Shown piece after piece: positions 1 through 10,735 of a DNA stretch of 64,000 bases. The notes under the pieces were generated by a model. That model saw only the letters and a list, made by a program, of their open reading frames with translations. It searched no databases and was not told the DNA's origin. The stretch is from contig CAUYUJ010021682.1 in assembly GCA_963575745.1 (NCBI GenBank), positions 77,501-141,500 on the forward strand. The letters run 5' to 3'. The translations under genes were made by a program, and so were the position numbers. The DNA comes from Prorocentrum cordatum. Taxonomy: Eukaryota > Sar > Dinophyceae > Prorocentrales > Prorocentraceae. Within the stretch, counting starts at the first letter, position 1; the number at the start of each line of letters is the position of its first letter.

Positions 1-760
1 ACCGGGTTCAGCTTTCTCTTGGAGGAGAAGGCTCCCCCGCCCCCGCCTTCTGTAGGATCGCAGTTTAACTGGTCTCAGAAAGCCGAGCCTGACATCGTGG
101 GTGCCCCAGGCTCTGGCGGCGACGCGTCCGCGTCTCAGAATGCCTGTGACCAGGGGCCGACGCCTGATCCCAGCAAGATTGAGTTGAACACCTAGGACAG
201 TCAATTGTAACACAGGGGGGGCCATGAAAGACCTGCTTGAAGGTTGCACTCACGCCCGCGTCATCCTGCGCCAGGAACATCGCCTGAGAGGCGCGGGCGT
301 GGTCACCGCCAACGCATGGTGCCTCAAGAGAGGCTGGAAATCGATGGTCAGGTGCTGCGGCCACCGAAGCCGGTGACGCTTCAGCTGGGGGTGGCCAAAT
401 TCGCTCGCTCTGTGAAGGAGAGTGAAGTGGTGCCAATTGTTGTTGTCTTGCTGGCCTCGTTCATCTCCCTGTTTGCTCTCCTGTTATCGTTGCGTCTTCC
501 TATCTCTATCACTCCGAAGATCTCTCAGACCGCAATCGCACCATTCTGTCGAAGTCCGGTTTTTTGTTGTCGCAGAGTGCTCTGCCGTTTGTCGCAGGGG
601 CTGGCCACAACTTCGAGCCGCCGCTCCTGGAGGATTCGTGCTTTGCCAGCGAGCTGCGCGGTGCTGTGGTGCCACCTCCGACGCGCGCTCATTTTCCGTC
701 TGGCACGGCCAACACCCGTTGGTTATTCCGTGTGCTCTGGAGGTCTTGCGAAGGGTATTC
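1..760 (+). pseudogene. LINE-A N-terminal region and endonuclease fragment
   Basis: Frame 1 is open from the window edge to a stop at 193-195 (64 residues, rich in P, S and G), as expected of the spacer before the nuclease. After a frame change, 196-330 reads TVNCNTGG, then a leucine-rich stretch, then RQEHRL and WCLKRGWKS. This matches the start of LINE apurinic-type endonucleases: a conserved Asn near the start, the QE active-site glutamate motif and a following GW. In the family this nuclease nicks target DNA to prime reverse transcription. A WHGQHPLVIP stretch near 700-735 may be the final His motif. The middle (340-690) is too broken to align by eye, so the catalytic set cannot be confirmed. 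Confidence 0.5.
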
Positions 761-954
761 GCTCGCGTGAGGTTGGTTGGCTCACCTCGTCGTCGCCTCA
801 TCGTCCTGTAAGCCTTCATTTCTTTCTTCAGCTCTCGATTCTTCAGGCCCTCGCGTTTCGGAAGCCCCCCCCCTTTCCTTGTCGAACCTATGTTCGGCCC
901 TCGCCCTGCCGCGGCCTCGTGGGCCCGCGAGCTGGGCGCGGCTGGAAAAGCTGC

Positions 955-1367
955 GTCAAGCGCGGGCCAATCATGCTGAGAAAGACTTGTTTCCGATTTT
1001 GGGGGCTGGAACCACGAAGCTGGGCACGAGGTCTGGGTCTTCTGCTCGTTTGGCGTTCGATTTTGTCAGGTGAAGGCCGCGCCAAGAACCCTGACTTTCG
1101 ATCCATCAAGTGGCTTGCTGCACAGTGGCGTGCATACGTGCTCTCCAGGCGCCTTGGTCTCGACCGCCAGGTGCTGGCGCCGGGCAATCTACTTGCTGCG
1201 CCACCGTTGCACATCGCCAATCATGTTGGTGCTCGAGCTAGTATTTTTGAACGTGCTGCCGAGCTCGCCCGCGCCTCGGCTCTGTCGGTCTCTTGCTCAG
1301 ACAGAAGATTTCGAGACTGAGGTCAGGAGCGAGCTCGACGCGACCACCAGATCTTCGGGTCAGAAGT

Positions 1368-1400
<33 letters not shown>

Positions 1401-2999
1401 CGACTGGTCGGCCTGGCTGCATGGTGGCGTCGACTCTGGCTCTAAACGCGCGCACCATATGATTCGGGACCCGTCCCTTCGGACTCCGACGTCCACCCTG
1501 TCTGCCAAGGGCTGCACAGTCTCAGATCCCTTGTCGCTGCTCAAGGATGAAGGTGATAGCTTTGCTTCGTTGTGGGATCGGGGGGGAGGGGCTTGTCCCC
1601 CTGGCTCGCTTATTGAGCCCCTTCCCTTTGTCCCGGTTGAAGACATCAGGTCGGCCTCCAAGAAATGCAGGAAGGACTCTGCTTGTTCTCTGGATAGTTC
1701 TCACTGTCGCCACTTTCACCTGTTGGAAGACCAGGCTCTCGCGTGTGTCAGCATGCTTCTCTCGCTCATGGAAGCATTGGGTTGGATCCTCGGATATCTG
1801 TCTCCTTGTTGGCTTTGCTGTCAAAGCCGAGTGGCGGCTACAGACCGATTGGGGTGTTCTGTCTTTGGCACAAGCGTTTCGGGCGTTTCAGACGGCCCCT
1901 CGCCCTGACCTGGGAACAGCAACGCCCCGGGAGGTGTTGGGCTGCTGGTCGGCATCGAGGGGCTGCCGACGTTGTCTTGCGTCATGCTGTCAAGCGCGGG
2001 CCAATCTTGCTGAGAAAGACTTGGTTCCGATTTTGGGGGCTGAAATCACGAAGCTGGGCACGAGGTCTGGGTCTTCTGCGTTTGGCGTTCGATTTTGCCA
2101 GGTGAAGGCCGCGCCAAGTACCCTGACTTTCGTTCCATCAAGTGGCTTGCTGCACAGTGGCGTGCATACGTGCTCTCCAGGCGCCTTGGTCTCGACCGCC
2201 AGGTGCTGGCGCCGGGCGATCTACTTGCTGCGCCACAGTTGCACATCGCCAATCATGTTGGTGCTCGAGCTAGTCCTTTTGAACGTGCTGCCGAGCTCGC
2301 CCGCGCCTCAGCTCAGTCGGTCTCCTGCTCAGACCTAAGCTTTTGAGACTGAGGTCAGGGGCGAGCTCGACGCGGCCACCAGATCTTTAGGTCAGAAGTC
2401 GGGGGGCGACTGGTCGGCCTGGCTGCATGGTGGCATCGGTTCTGGCTTTGAACGTGTGCACCATATGATTCGGGACCCGCCCCCTCGGACTCCGACGTCC
2501 ACCCTGTCTGCTTAGGGCTGCACAGGTGTCAGATCCCTTGTCGCTGCTCAAGGATGAAGGTGATAGCTTTGCTTCGTTGTGGGATCGGGGGGAAGGGGCT
2601 TGCCCCCCTGGCTCGCGTATTGAGCCCCTTCCCTTGGTCCCGGTTGAAGACATCAGGTCGGCCTCGAAGAAATACAAGAAAGACTCTGTTGTTTCTATTG
2701 ATAGTTTTCATTGTCGCCGCTTTCACCTGTTGGAAGACCAGGCTCTCGCGTGTGTCAGCATGCTTCTCTCGCTAATGGAGGCTTTCGGTGCTCTTCCTCC
2801 TCGGATATTTATTTCGTTTTTGGCTTTGCTGTCAAAGCCGAGTGGCGGCTACAGACCGATTGGGGTGTTCTGTCTTTGGCGCAGGAGTTTCGGGCGTCTC
2901 AGACGGCCCCTCGCCCTGGCCCGGGAACAGCAACGCCCCGGGAGGTGTCGGGCTGCCAGTCAGCATCGCGGGGCTGCCGACGTTGTCTGGCGCCAAGCC
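955..2999 (+). repeat. Tandem duplication inside LINE-A (units 955-1988 and 1989-2999)
   Basis: Two head-to-tail copies of about 1.03 kb are nearly identical; both start at GTCAAGCGCGGG and both contain the landmark GATTCGGGACCCG. Each carries the linker and the first RT motifs, so the RT start is present twice. Copy 1 has a run of 32 G at 1369-1400 where copy 2 has 6 G (2401-2406), which accounts for most of the 23-bp length difference. Substitutions elsewhere are sparse, so the duplication is younger than the decay of the element. Confidence 0.85.
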
Positions 3000-3653
3000 G
3001 TCAAAGTGGAAGGCGGCGCTGCCGAAGGTCAGAGCTCTTGTGCCACTTTTCTCGTCCTTGTACGAGACGACCAGCCTCGTCGAGCTGGAAGGTCGTTGCT
3101 ATCGGCGTGTATCCCCACCTGTGCTGACCCGCTTCTGCTTGTTCGCCTACAGGCGTGGTCGCTTTCTCTGTCCGGGAGGAGTTGCCCAGGGCCCATGCTA
3201 TGTGAACGGGGGGGCCATAGCTGGGCGTTCTTTTGTCACCACCTTTATCAGAGCGCACGGGATGGAAGGATATGATAGGTGTTTACCCCAGCCCAGATTC
3301 GATTTAGATGTGCACATTGACGAGCAAGGTCTCACGGCCACTGGTTCTACCAAAACTGCAATCTCCAGCATTGTCTCTGGTGCTCGCCGTTTGCATTCAA
3401 TTGTGGAGGATGTCTTGGGCCGTGCAGTTTCGCGATGCACAAGACCGCCATCGTTGCTTCCTCAAAGCATGGTGGAGATCATGTGTCGGCCATTCTGTCT
3501 GATCTATGTTCTGTTAGTTCCTGTACGGTTTTGAATTCAGGCGTCGGCTACGCGGCTGGTCGCGCCTTCAGAGTCCAAGGCCGCGCGGCGAAGCTCAAGG
3601 CCAGGATCGCGGCTGCCAGCAGGAAGGACACTCGGCTTCGCAGACAGAATTAA
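1459..3653 (+). pseudogene. LINE-A reverse transcriptase (frame-broken, first part duplicated)
   Basis: The reading is mosaic. The stretch VEDIRSASKK to LLSLMEALG (1640-1780, again 2640-2790) is followed by LLSKPSGGYRPIGVF (about 1809-1860, again 2820-2870), the conserved KPxGGxRPI entry motif of LINE RTs. Further on come CLFAYRRGRF (near 3140), GPCYVNGGAIAGRSF (near 3190-3230) and LDVHIDEQG (about 3302-3330), which sits where the catalytic [FY]xDD box should be. In another frame, HKTAIVASS and NSGVGYAAGRAF (3435-3580) match the segment after the palm. A working enzyme would copy element RNA at the nicked target. Here the catalytic box reads HIDE and the frame breaks repeatedly, so it is inactive. 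Confidence 0.72.
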
Positions 3654-3659
3654 GGCGCC

Positions 3660-4535
3660 CAAGAGAAGTGCCAACGTTCGTGTTTTTTTTTTGGGGGGGG
3701 GGCAGTTGGCCCTCTTGCTGGTGCGAGGCGCGGGGGCGAGGTCACAGGCATTTCCGATCTTGAGTTGCTACTCATCCGCCGTCGTCTCTGTAGCACCGTT
3801 TGTCCTCGCTCTCCGTTGCGTTCGCTCGCCGCCCCGGCTGCTCTGCACGGAGACCCTTGCTGGCGCGCGGTTCGTTCGCCCATCATTCGTTCGGCGAAAG
3901 AGGTTTGGCTTGCCCAGGCGTCCCAGTTCGAGTGGCCCCTCAGTATGCCAGAGCTTTCGCCGCGATTTCTAGCGTAGCTTGTCCGATCTCTGCTTTGCGC
4001 ATGTCCGTCTCTAGGCTCGGCTGGGTCATGCTTGATTTTGTGGCGACTAAATATTGCCGGGGTCTCTCTGCTCACCTTGGCATCATGTCTTAAGCAAGAA
4101 GCTGTGCCATGCAGCCCACCTCCGCTCTCGAGTGAGACGCGGCTGCCAAGAAAAGGAGTCAATCATAGGTTGTGTTTCGATAGTGTGAGGGGGTCTTTGG
4201 CCAGTAAAAAGTTCACCCCTCTTGACAAGAGTCGGATCCGCGCCCTTGCCGCCGAGGCCTTCCCCACTCGGGAGCGCGCTCTCAAGCTGGGATATCAGGT
4301 TGACATCGCCTGCCCCTTGTGTGGCAAGCCTGGCACTTTATTTTACAGGCTCTGGTCTTGTTTTCACATTTCAGCCACTGCTTTGGGAAAGGAAGAGGTG
4401 AAGGAGGAGGATGTTGCGTTGGCTCCCAGGGCTGAAGAGTTGGGCAAAGATCTCCTTGGTTTTACTTTAGGAGCTTTCGCTCGCCCCCCCCCCCCCCCCC
4501 GACTCGTACCCTGGTCCTTCCACGGAACACGCTGA
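3660..4535 (+). pseudogene. LINE-A post-RT region with Cys/His patch
   Basis: After a G-run at about 3690-3703 the frame resumes with GDPCWRAVRSPI and KEVWLAQ (about 3845-3920), like the DPA...VW segment after LINE palms. An open frame from 4032 (167 residues) carries CPLCGKPGTLFYRLWSC (about 4312-4362), matching the C-x2-C...H/Y-x4-C patch that these LINEs place between RT and RNase H. The frame then runs into 17 C residues (4484-4500), where slippage explains the change of frame before RNase H. The likely role is nucleic-acid binding, by family analogy. No start codon is meaningful here because the region belonged to a longer polyprotein. Confidence 0.6.
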
Positions 4536-4539
4536 CGGT

Positions 4540-5235
4540 CTTATCGTTGCGTGGCATGAGCGTGATCAGGTCTCGCCCGTAGGTCCGTGCGCTCCCACCG
4601 CCCTTTGGCGCTCGCTGTTTATCGATGGGTCGTGCTACAGACATCCCATCCGTGAACGCAGCCGAGCAGGCTCTTGTATTGCTATGGTGGATGATGTAGG
4701 ATATCGTGGCGGAATTCCGTGCTCCTGCGTGGGCCCCGTTTCCCCAGACCCCGTGGGGATCGGAGTTTTCGGCCTACACTAAGGCCCACGTGTTAAGCCT
4801 TCCTGGATACCCCCAAGCCTTTTTTCCGCATGCTCCAACGTGGTGAAGTTAGCCAACGGGCCTCGCTCATCTCATTTGTCTGGCAAGCGCGTGTATACTG
4901 GTGCCTTTCTCCAGCGTTACTCCTCCTCCTCCTCCTCCTCCTCCTCCTCCTCCTCCTCCTCCTCCTCCTCCTCCTCCTCCTCCCTCCTGCCGCATGAGAA
5001 GGTTGCTGCTCGCAGGGATGCCGACGAGGTCGGCATTCATAGTCGGGAGAGGTGGAGGCGGGCGGCAGGTCGTCATGCGGACGCCGGCGCGAAGCATGCT
5101 GTCAATTTGCATCCGCGTGACGAGGGTGTTCTGGTCTCCATTGACAGAATGGTTCGCGCCGCCCGTTGCACGCTCATGCTAGCCGCTCGGCTGGCACATC
5201 TTTGGGAACTCCTGGGCCTTTCCAGCGTTGTGCTT
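4540..5235 (+). pseudogene. LINE-A RNase H domain, split by a TCC array
   Basis: Near 4612-4700 the plus strand reads LFIDGSCYRH, then RSRAGSCIAMVDD. This is the opening strand of RNase H with its first catalytic Asp (xDGS) and the usual RAG motif. The C-terminal part appears after a TCC microsatellite (4920-4983): GAKHAVNLHP and a run resembling the terminal helix (about 5085-5200). The intermediate catalytic residues are not readable, and the microsatellite lies within the coding path. In the family this domain removes the RNA template during reverse transcription. The call is by order and motif, not by alignment. Confidence 0.5.
4920..4983 (+). repeat. TCC microsatellite inside LINE-A
   Basis: About 21 TCC units. 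The poly-Ser, poly-Gly and poly-Pro readings in the different frames are artefacts of the repeat. Confidence 0.95.
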
Positions 5236-5379
5236 TTGAAGGCCCTTCCTGCCCATCCTGGTCCCAGGCGCAGGTGGCGTCCCTGGGCGGGGCTCTGGTT
5301 GCGAGGTCTGTCTCAAGGGGAAGCGGTCGGCCACTTGCCCTGATCCCAGCCGCTGTTCCAACTTCAGCAAGCTTCACGC

Positions 5380-5650
5380 TTCCAGGCTGGATGCGCTCAA
5401 TCATTGTGTCATTGCCTTTGATTGTGACGACCTTTCGGTGCTGTCCATATGCACCAAATGCTTTTGTTAGACCTCTGGTGCCAGGGTTCGCGGCCCAGCG
5501 AGCGTTGCTTAGGCCCCTCGAGGTCCAGGCGTTCGGGCTGGAATCAACTGTGCAACAAAGGTCGCCACCCCCAGTGCAGCAAGAGTGGAGTTCGAGTCCA
5601 CATTGGTCATCTCATGCAGTGCTTCAATTCTGTTGCCAGTGCGCATCTTG
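5380..5650 (+). pseudogene. LINE-A C-terminal Cys tail
   Basis: Translation near 5390-5460 reads LNHCVIAF and LSICTKCFC, then an RG-rich stretch ending near NKGRHP (5556-5575, other frame). In related LINEs the last domain has a GH...C-x2-CG pattern, a basic region and a terminal GxHP-like motif. The same layout is seen in LINE-B near 40770-40880. Its function in the family is not settled. Frames change at least twice. Confidence 0.4.
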
Positions 5651-5719
5651 ACGCTGCCGCGGTCGGCAGCAGCGTCAGGCCTGCTGCGCCTGTCAGTCTT
5701 GTTGCCTCCGCCTTAAGCT

Positions 5720-6166
5720 GTGATGAGATACCGCCCAGACCCCCCTGCGGCGAGCGGCAAGTCAGGTCAGACTTGCACTCAAGAGCCTCGTATATCTGAG
5801 CCTTCGGCCTCTGTGGCCAAGAGCTCGGTACCACCACCCGATGGGAGTGGTGAGACTGGCGCCGAGCTCGCCGTCGATCCTCTTGATGCGGAGGAAGAGG
5901 CTTCTCGGCATCTGTTTGGTGACTTTGTCAGTTTTGGCCGTGGCTTCCTCCCTCCCGCCCGCGTGTACTCAGGCCGTGCTCCTTCCTGGAGGCGAGAATG
6001 CCCTGGAGAGCGAGGCTGCGGGCTTGCGTGCTGGCCCCTCCTGCGTCAGCCCAGCGTGCTGGAGTGCGAGTCATCAGGCGATTCGGACTATTTTCACATT
6101 AGCATTCGGATGTCCCCCACCGCCGTCAGACTTCATGCATTTGGTGGAGGAGAGCTGCTAAGCTGA
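5720..6166 (+). CDS. Hypothetical open frame after LINE-A
   Basis: An ATG-initiated frame of 148 codons. The first 80 residues are rich in S, P, E and D, with an acidic stretch (DPLDAEEEASRHLF near residue 55) that looks less repeat-like than most of the window. No domain is recognised. It could be a leader region of another retroelement, or chance. A short A-run follows at about 6165. No neighbour supports a function. Confidence 0.2.
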   Translation: MMRYRPDPPAASGKSGQTCTQEPRISEPSASVAKSSVPPPDGSGETGAELAVDPLDAEEEASRHLFGDFVSFGRGFLPPARVYSGRAPSWRRECPGERGCGLACWPLLRQPSVLECESSGDSDYFHISIRMSPTAVRLHAFGGGELLS

Positions 6167-6242
6167 AAAAAATGTTTCTCTCCATGCCGACCTTGGGAAT
6201 TCCGTCAATTTCCGAAAACGCATTCCTAAGCATCTCATCGCT

Positions 6243-6290
6243 TTGTGGCTTGTCGATCTTTGGGCTAGGGATAAGTTCACTGCTCGCTCA
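6243..6290 (+). repeat. Possible end fragment of the 510-bp foldback family
   Basis: GGCTTGTCGATCTTTGGGC followed by TAGGGATAAG resembles one outer end of the foldback at 49950-50458 (GGGCTTGTCAATCCTAGGG). It is short, so chance similarity is possible. Confidence 0.3.
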
Positions 6291-6421
6291 GCCGGCCCAA
6301 AAAAGTCAGGGAGAGGGGGACGAGACGGGGTCGGCATTGTGGGTGCGCCCGGTGGCCGCCCGCCTGGGTTGACGCTGCTGGCGCTGCTCCCTCATAGCAG
6401 GCCGAGCGGGGGGGGGATCAT

Positions 6422-6467
6422 CACGCCGTCGTCGCCGCCGCCGCCGTCGACGTCGCCGTCGTCGTAG

Positions 6468-6513
<46 letters not shown>

Positions 6514-6545
6514 AGTCGTCGCCGCCGTCGCCGTCGCCGTCGGCG
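6422..6545 (+). repeat. CGT/CGC trinucleotide array
   Basis: Mostly GTC/CGC units. Related, less regular GACGGC-type stretches follow at 6700-6840 and 7077-7130, suggesting one decaying satellite field. Confidence 0.9.
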
Positions 6546-6699
6546 TCCGACCAAACCCGCGCAGAATCGGCTCCCAGAGGCCTCCGGGGTGCCGTCCTGG
6601 CCAGTCGTTCTCGCCGCACCCAGCCGTGGCGACGAGATCTAGAGAAGCATTGCGGAAACGTTTCAAAGCGGTCAAAAAAATACGATGACAACAGCGAAG

Positions 6700-6840
6700 A
6701 CGCCCTCGACCACGGCGGCGACGGCGACGATGACGGAACCGAAGACGACGAACTCGTTATCTCTCTAGACGACGGCGGCGACGTCGTCGACGACGACGAT
6801 TACGACCTCGACCGAGAAGCTCCGAGGACCAGCGAAGGTC
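6700..6840 (+). repeat. Imperfect GAC/GGC trinucleotide tract
   Basis: Degenerate trinucleotide units (GACGGCGGCGACG and variants). The strand sense is opposite to the array at 6422. Confidence 0.75.
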
Positions 6841-7479
6841 TCCCAGAACGCCTGCGATGTTTTTGAAATATGCCAGGATGTTAATAAAACAACGACGGTG
6901 AGTGACCCCCGCGTGTGAAAGGCGAGAGGAGATAAAAAACGAAGGTGCGTCACTGTACTCAGTGCCATGTCACGGTTGCGCATGGCAGCCAGGTTTAGGG
7001 CATGTTCGGTTTTGAGGTCCAGCTACATAGCGTGGAGCCGGCAATTGCGACGATAGTAGAAGCAGCACCAACGTCTTCGATAACGACGTAGACGACGGCG
7101 GCGCCGACTACGACGACGACGACGGCGACAATTACGAATTCGACCAGGAACCTCCGAGGACCATCGAGGGCCTCCCAGAAAACTTGTTGTTGCGATGATA
7201 TGGTGCCAAAATTTTAGAACATGAGCCACGTTGGCGTCTGTTCAAAAAGCTCGTCTATGTGGTTGGACGCTTCAGCCACTTGTTTATGCACGGCATGTAG
7301 CCCAGGGGCTTCACGATTACGTCGCCGAGCTTGTCGTCGTGCTGATGTGTCCGCCAGCAAAACACTGTGCAAATAAAACAGCCACGACGAGCGACCCACG
7401 CACCTTTCCTGGGGCGCGTTCTGGCCATAACTTCGAGTCGTATCGAGCAGCGGTCACCAGGGCCCCCCCTGGAGTTGAG

Positions 7480-7672
7480 ATGTTCCAACCTACTTTAGCC
7501 TTGATCAGCAGAAAGAATTTCGAGTACCAATACAGAACCGAAACTGGAGGGTTTTCACGTGTCGGGTCATGGGAGGCGATACTCGTTCGAGACTGTTTCG
7601 ATATTGCTCAGGGTGCTCGAAATTGTTTTTGGGATGTGGTTCTTATGTGCGATGGGAACAACATAACCCTGG
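7480..7672 (+). repeat. Dispersed repeat X, copy 1
   Basis: About 190 bp closely matching 26724-26910 in the same orientation. Shared blocks include GATGTTCCAACCTACTTTAG, AGAAAGAATTTCGAGTACCA and GGAGGCGATACTCGTTCGA. Identity is roughly 85% by eye. No TIR or coding domain is visible. Confidence 0.8.
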
Positions 7673-7715
7673 AGGCCCCTCCAGGCAACACAAGAGCAGC
7701 GAATCCTCAAGCGAC

Positions 7716-7891
7716 GACGCCGCGGCTCTGTGGTTGGACCCCGCCCCTGGCCGCCGCGTGGCTCGAGGTCTCCCAGAAACGGGGTTTGGAGCAGATGGGG
7801 TCGGACGCCGCGGCTCTGTGGTTGGACCCCGCCCCTGGCCGCCGCGTGGCTCGAGGTCTCCCAGAAACGGGGTTTGGAGCAGATGGGGTCG
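7716..7891 (+). repeat. 88-bp tandem duplication (7716-7803, 7804-7891)
   Basis: Two essentially identical 88-bp units, each beginning GACGCCGCGGCTCTG and ending in the left end of the MITE-A element (CAGATGGGGTCG). The duplication gave this copy two left ends. Confidence 0.9.
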
Positions 7892-8146
7892 GAGGGTCGC
7901 GCCGCATCGCCGCTGCATCGCCGAGGAGGAGAAGGAGGAGGAGGAGGAGGAGGAGGAGGGAGGAGGAGGAGGAGGAGGAGCAGGAGGAGGAGCAGGAGGA
8001 GGAGCAGGAGGAGAAGCCCGATGCTCTCCACGCCGACGCGCGCGTCGCCGATGTATCGCCAGCGTCGCCAGGGCATCGGCGATGCATCGGCGATGCGGCG
8101 CGACCCACGGAATCCCCATCTGTGCGGATCCCATCTGGGAGGCTTC
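7854..8146. mobile_element. MITE-A copy 1, expanded by a GGA array
   Basis: The left end reads TCTCCCAGAAACGGGG and the right end (8114-8146) CGGATCCCATCTGGGAGGC, the family TIR. Between them are the family core repeats of GCATCGGCGATG type, broken by about 95 bp of GGA repeat (7922-8018). It is non-coding; translations across it are shadows. Confidence 0.65.
7922..8018 (+). repeat. GGA/GCAGGA microsatellite inside MITE-A copy 1
   Basis: GGA units followed by GGAGCA units. Confidence 0.9.
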
Positions 8147-10365
8147 CTGCGGCAGGTGCCCAAGATCGTGCTGAAGCACAAGTCGCGGCGGCGGCTGTGG
8201 CAGCGCCCGGGCCCTGGCTTCCTGGGGAACCCGTCGCCGCTCTGGTCGGGTCGCCCGCTGCCTGTCGGGGCGGACTCTTTACACTCGAGGGCAGAAGGAG
8301 CGCCGATCTGGGTCGGCGATCCCAGCAGCCTTCGGCCTCTGGTAGCTGGAGATCCCACTCGGGTGCTGCTGGAGGGCTTGGAATTGGCGGAGGCTGGCGC
8401 ACGGCGAGCCGTCCGCTAGAGACACGCGCCCGCCAGCCAGCGCTTGCGAACACGGTATTGCTTCCCCATCTTTGGGTGTTGGGGCGGATTGGGAGGAGGG
8501 GGCGAGGAGGTCGAACATTGCTGGAAGGAGCTGGAGCGACCCCGACTGCTGGGCACTTTCCCTTGTGTTGCACGGCCCTTCGGCGCCGGGAATTGACTGA
8601 CCCTTCCTTTCGTCAACCCCGAGTAGCAGGTGTGTGCGATAACGGGGTCAGCGAGTCGCCTCTGATCCCCTCTGGCCGAACCAGGCTTGGGAGCCACGAA
8701 GAGCCATCCACAGCTCCCCACCATCTGCTGATCTGGGTCTGGAAGCTACTATGCGGCTGACCAGGGCTTGGGACAAGGACGGCTGCTTCCTCAGCGTTGG
8801 CTTCCGGAGGCGCTTTTTCGGCCCGGGGCCGTCGAAAATCGATCCGGGACCAAGCGGCCGGGAGGGTCTGGTCCAGGCCTCCGATTCTGTATGGGTTTTG
8901 GAGGATCGAGTTTCGACGAGGTTCAAGGATCCATTATTCTGCGTCTTCCAACTTCGGGACCTCTTGGAGACCCCCGTCGCCACCAGCCGGAGTCCTTTCG
9001 AAGTTCTGACCAGGGCCCCACGGCACACCAAGGGTTGTGGCGGACCAACGCTATGAAGTCTGAATGCACAACTAATGGATTTTCTGGATTGTGTTTTTAT
9101 TTCTTGCCTGTTATTTCCCCCTTTCTTGGTCGGATGCCTGTCTTCTTTGTTTTGCGCATCTCGTACCCTGGGGCGTCACCCTGTTCACGCGTAGCCGTTT
9201 CTCATGCATGATGTGCAGCCATTGTAGAAAGGATGTGGCTCCTTGCCCATGAAGGGAGCAGTTTGGTGGCTAACCTCCAAGCGTCCTGTTGTGACGTCGA
9301 CTGTTAATGGCATGTCGATATTTGTTCATAGTATTAACTTGTTGAGCATGTGTCCTCCTTCTCCTTCTCCATTTCCTCCCCCCTCACCCTGTTCTCCACG
9401 ATCTCCAGGCGAGCTGTCGGGAACATGGGAATATCAGTGAAATGGAAAGGCAGACAGTAGTCAACGTAGAGGCCTTTTGGAGCCATGTGGAAGCTTTTTC
9501 GGGCCCCCACTGTTGGGAGCTGTTGGAGTCCTCTCGGGACCCGCTCGGTGACCACTCTCGAGAGTATTTTGGAGGCCATCGAGCAAGCGGACTAGCACTG
9601 CCCCCCATGGAGCCCAATTTCCTACTATAGGCGCTTTCGTTGGGACGCATGTGGATCGTGCTGAAAGCTCGCTTAGGCCGTAATATGAAGGGTATCCTCG
9701 GGGTACCAGGCTGTGCGTTTCAGATTGCCAAGTCGCTCTTGGCACCCTGTTCCGATCCGATCCGAGGCGTCCGGGAAAGCAGCGCGCCCAGCCGTTGGAC
9801 GCGATTGCCCGCGATCCCAGAACGGGCTTATGTTCGTCCAGGGCGAGCCCGACACTTCAACTTGACGGTTCGCCGCATTAAGTTGAGACGTTGAGTGCCG
9901 AAGTTGATAGCAAAAGTTTGTTCAGTCGTTGTTGTTCAAAGTTCTTTTATCCTGCCAGCATCAGTGTTGTTTGGTTCGGCTTGCCACTTTAGCACAATGT
10001 GTGATCAGACAAAAGAACATCGACCTCTGCGTAGGACCTCTAGAGCCATGGATCAAGTATCTGGAACTGAATCCGGCGGGGTCACGGGCACCGACGCCGT
10101 TCGCCCTGCCCCCCCCCCCGCGTTCTGCGCTACCCCCTATTTTCTGCGGGGCTGTCTTTACAGGGACGTGGGGGGAGAATTTGCGAGGAACAGGGTGCCT
10201 GAACGTGATTCGGGCTAGCGGAAAATGAAGTTGTCACAAAAATGACAAGGTCTGAAACGTCGCGTGTGGGCAAACATATGTTGTCTTCGTTGTTGCTTGA
10301 ACCTCTTGTTCTTGTGTGCCCTCCTGTATTCGCCCGGAACGGCTCCCGAATCTGAGGTACGGGCG
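8147..10365. other. Unassigned stretch
   Basis: No recognisable domain. The best open frame (8768-9211, plus, 147 codons) ends in a hydrophobic stretch (FYFLPVISPFLGRMPVFFVL) but has no homologue I can name. There is no strong simple repeat and no TIR pair. A short C-run lies at about 10111-10120. Confidence 0.5.
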
Positions 10366-10402
10366 CACATGTATACATATGCGAATACACACATGTGAAT
10401 CC

Positions 10403-10435
<33 letters not shown>

Positions 10436-10735
10436 CACTTGTGGATACATGTATATTCGGGAGTATGTAAGCATGTAGGTACATATGTTTGCATGTATAC
10501 ATGTGCGCATGGATGCATGGATGTAGTTGTGCACGTATGCATGTATGTGTGTAGGTGCACATAGTTTTCTTATGTATGTGTGTATGTATATGTGTATGCC
10601 TATGAGTGAACGTGTGTATGTGTATGTATGTGTGTATGTGTGCATGCATGTGACTTTGCATAGGTGTGTATGAATGTCTGTGTGTGTGTGTGCATATGCG
10701 TATGTATGTGTGTGCATGCATGTATGCACAGTGTC
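10366..10735 (+). repeat. TGTATG-type array, left segment
   Basis: Degenerate TATG/TGTG/CATG repeat including about 14 AT units at 10403-10430. It has the same strand sense as the arrays at 16447-17709 and 18922-19255, so it may be the left part of one interrupted array. Confidence 0.85.

Larger units (their letters stand above)
1..5650 (+). mobile_element. LINE-A: decayed non-LTR retrotransposon, 5' end outside the window
   Basis: Fragments in shifting frames follow the order expected of one LINE: endonuclease (about 197-760), linker, reverse transcriptase (1459-3653), Cys/His patch (about 4300-4360), RNase H (about 4610-5230) and a C-terminal Cys tail (about 5400-5600). All are on the plus strand. 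Frames change many times, there is a 1-kb tandem duplication inside the RT, and homopolymers (32 G at 1369-1400, 17 C at 4484-4500) and a TCC array interrupt it. The element must therefore be dead. Family membership is inferred from motif order and from resemblance to LINEs known in dinoflagellates. The left end lies before base 1, and the right end is placed only roughly, after the last recognisable Cys motif. Confidence 0.72.

Noticed and set aside
7567-8358. Long overlapping frames on both strands around MITE-A copy 1
   Set aside because: They cross the 88-bp duplication and the GGA array; the repeat structure explains them.
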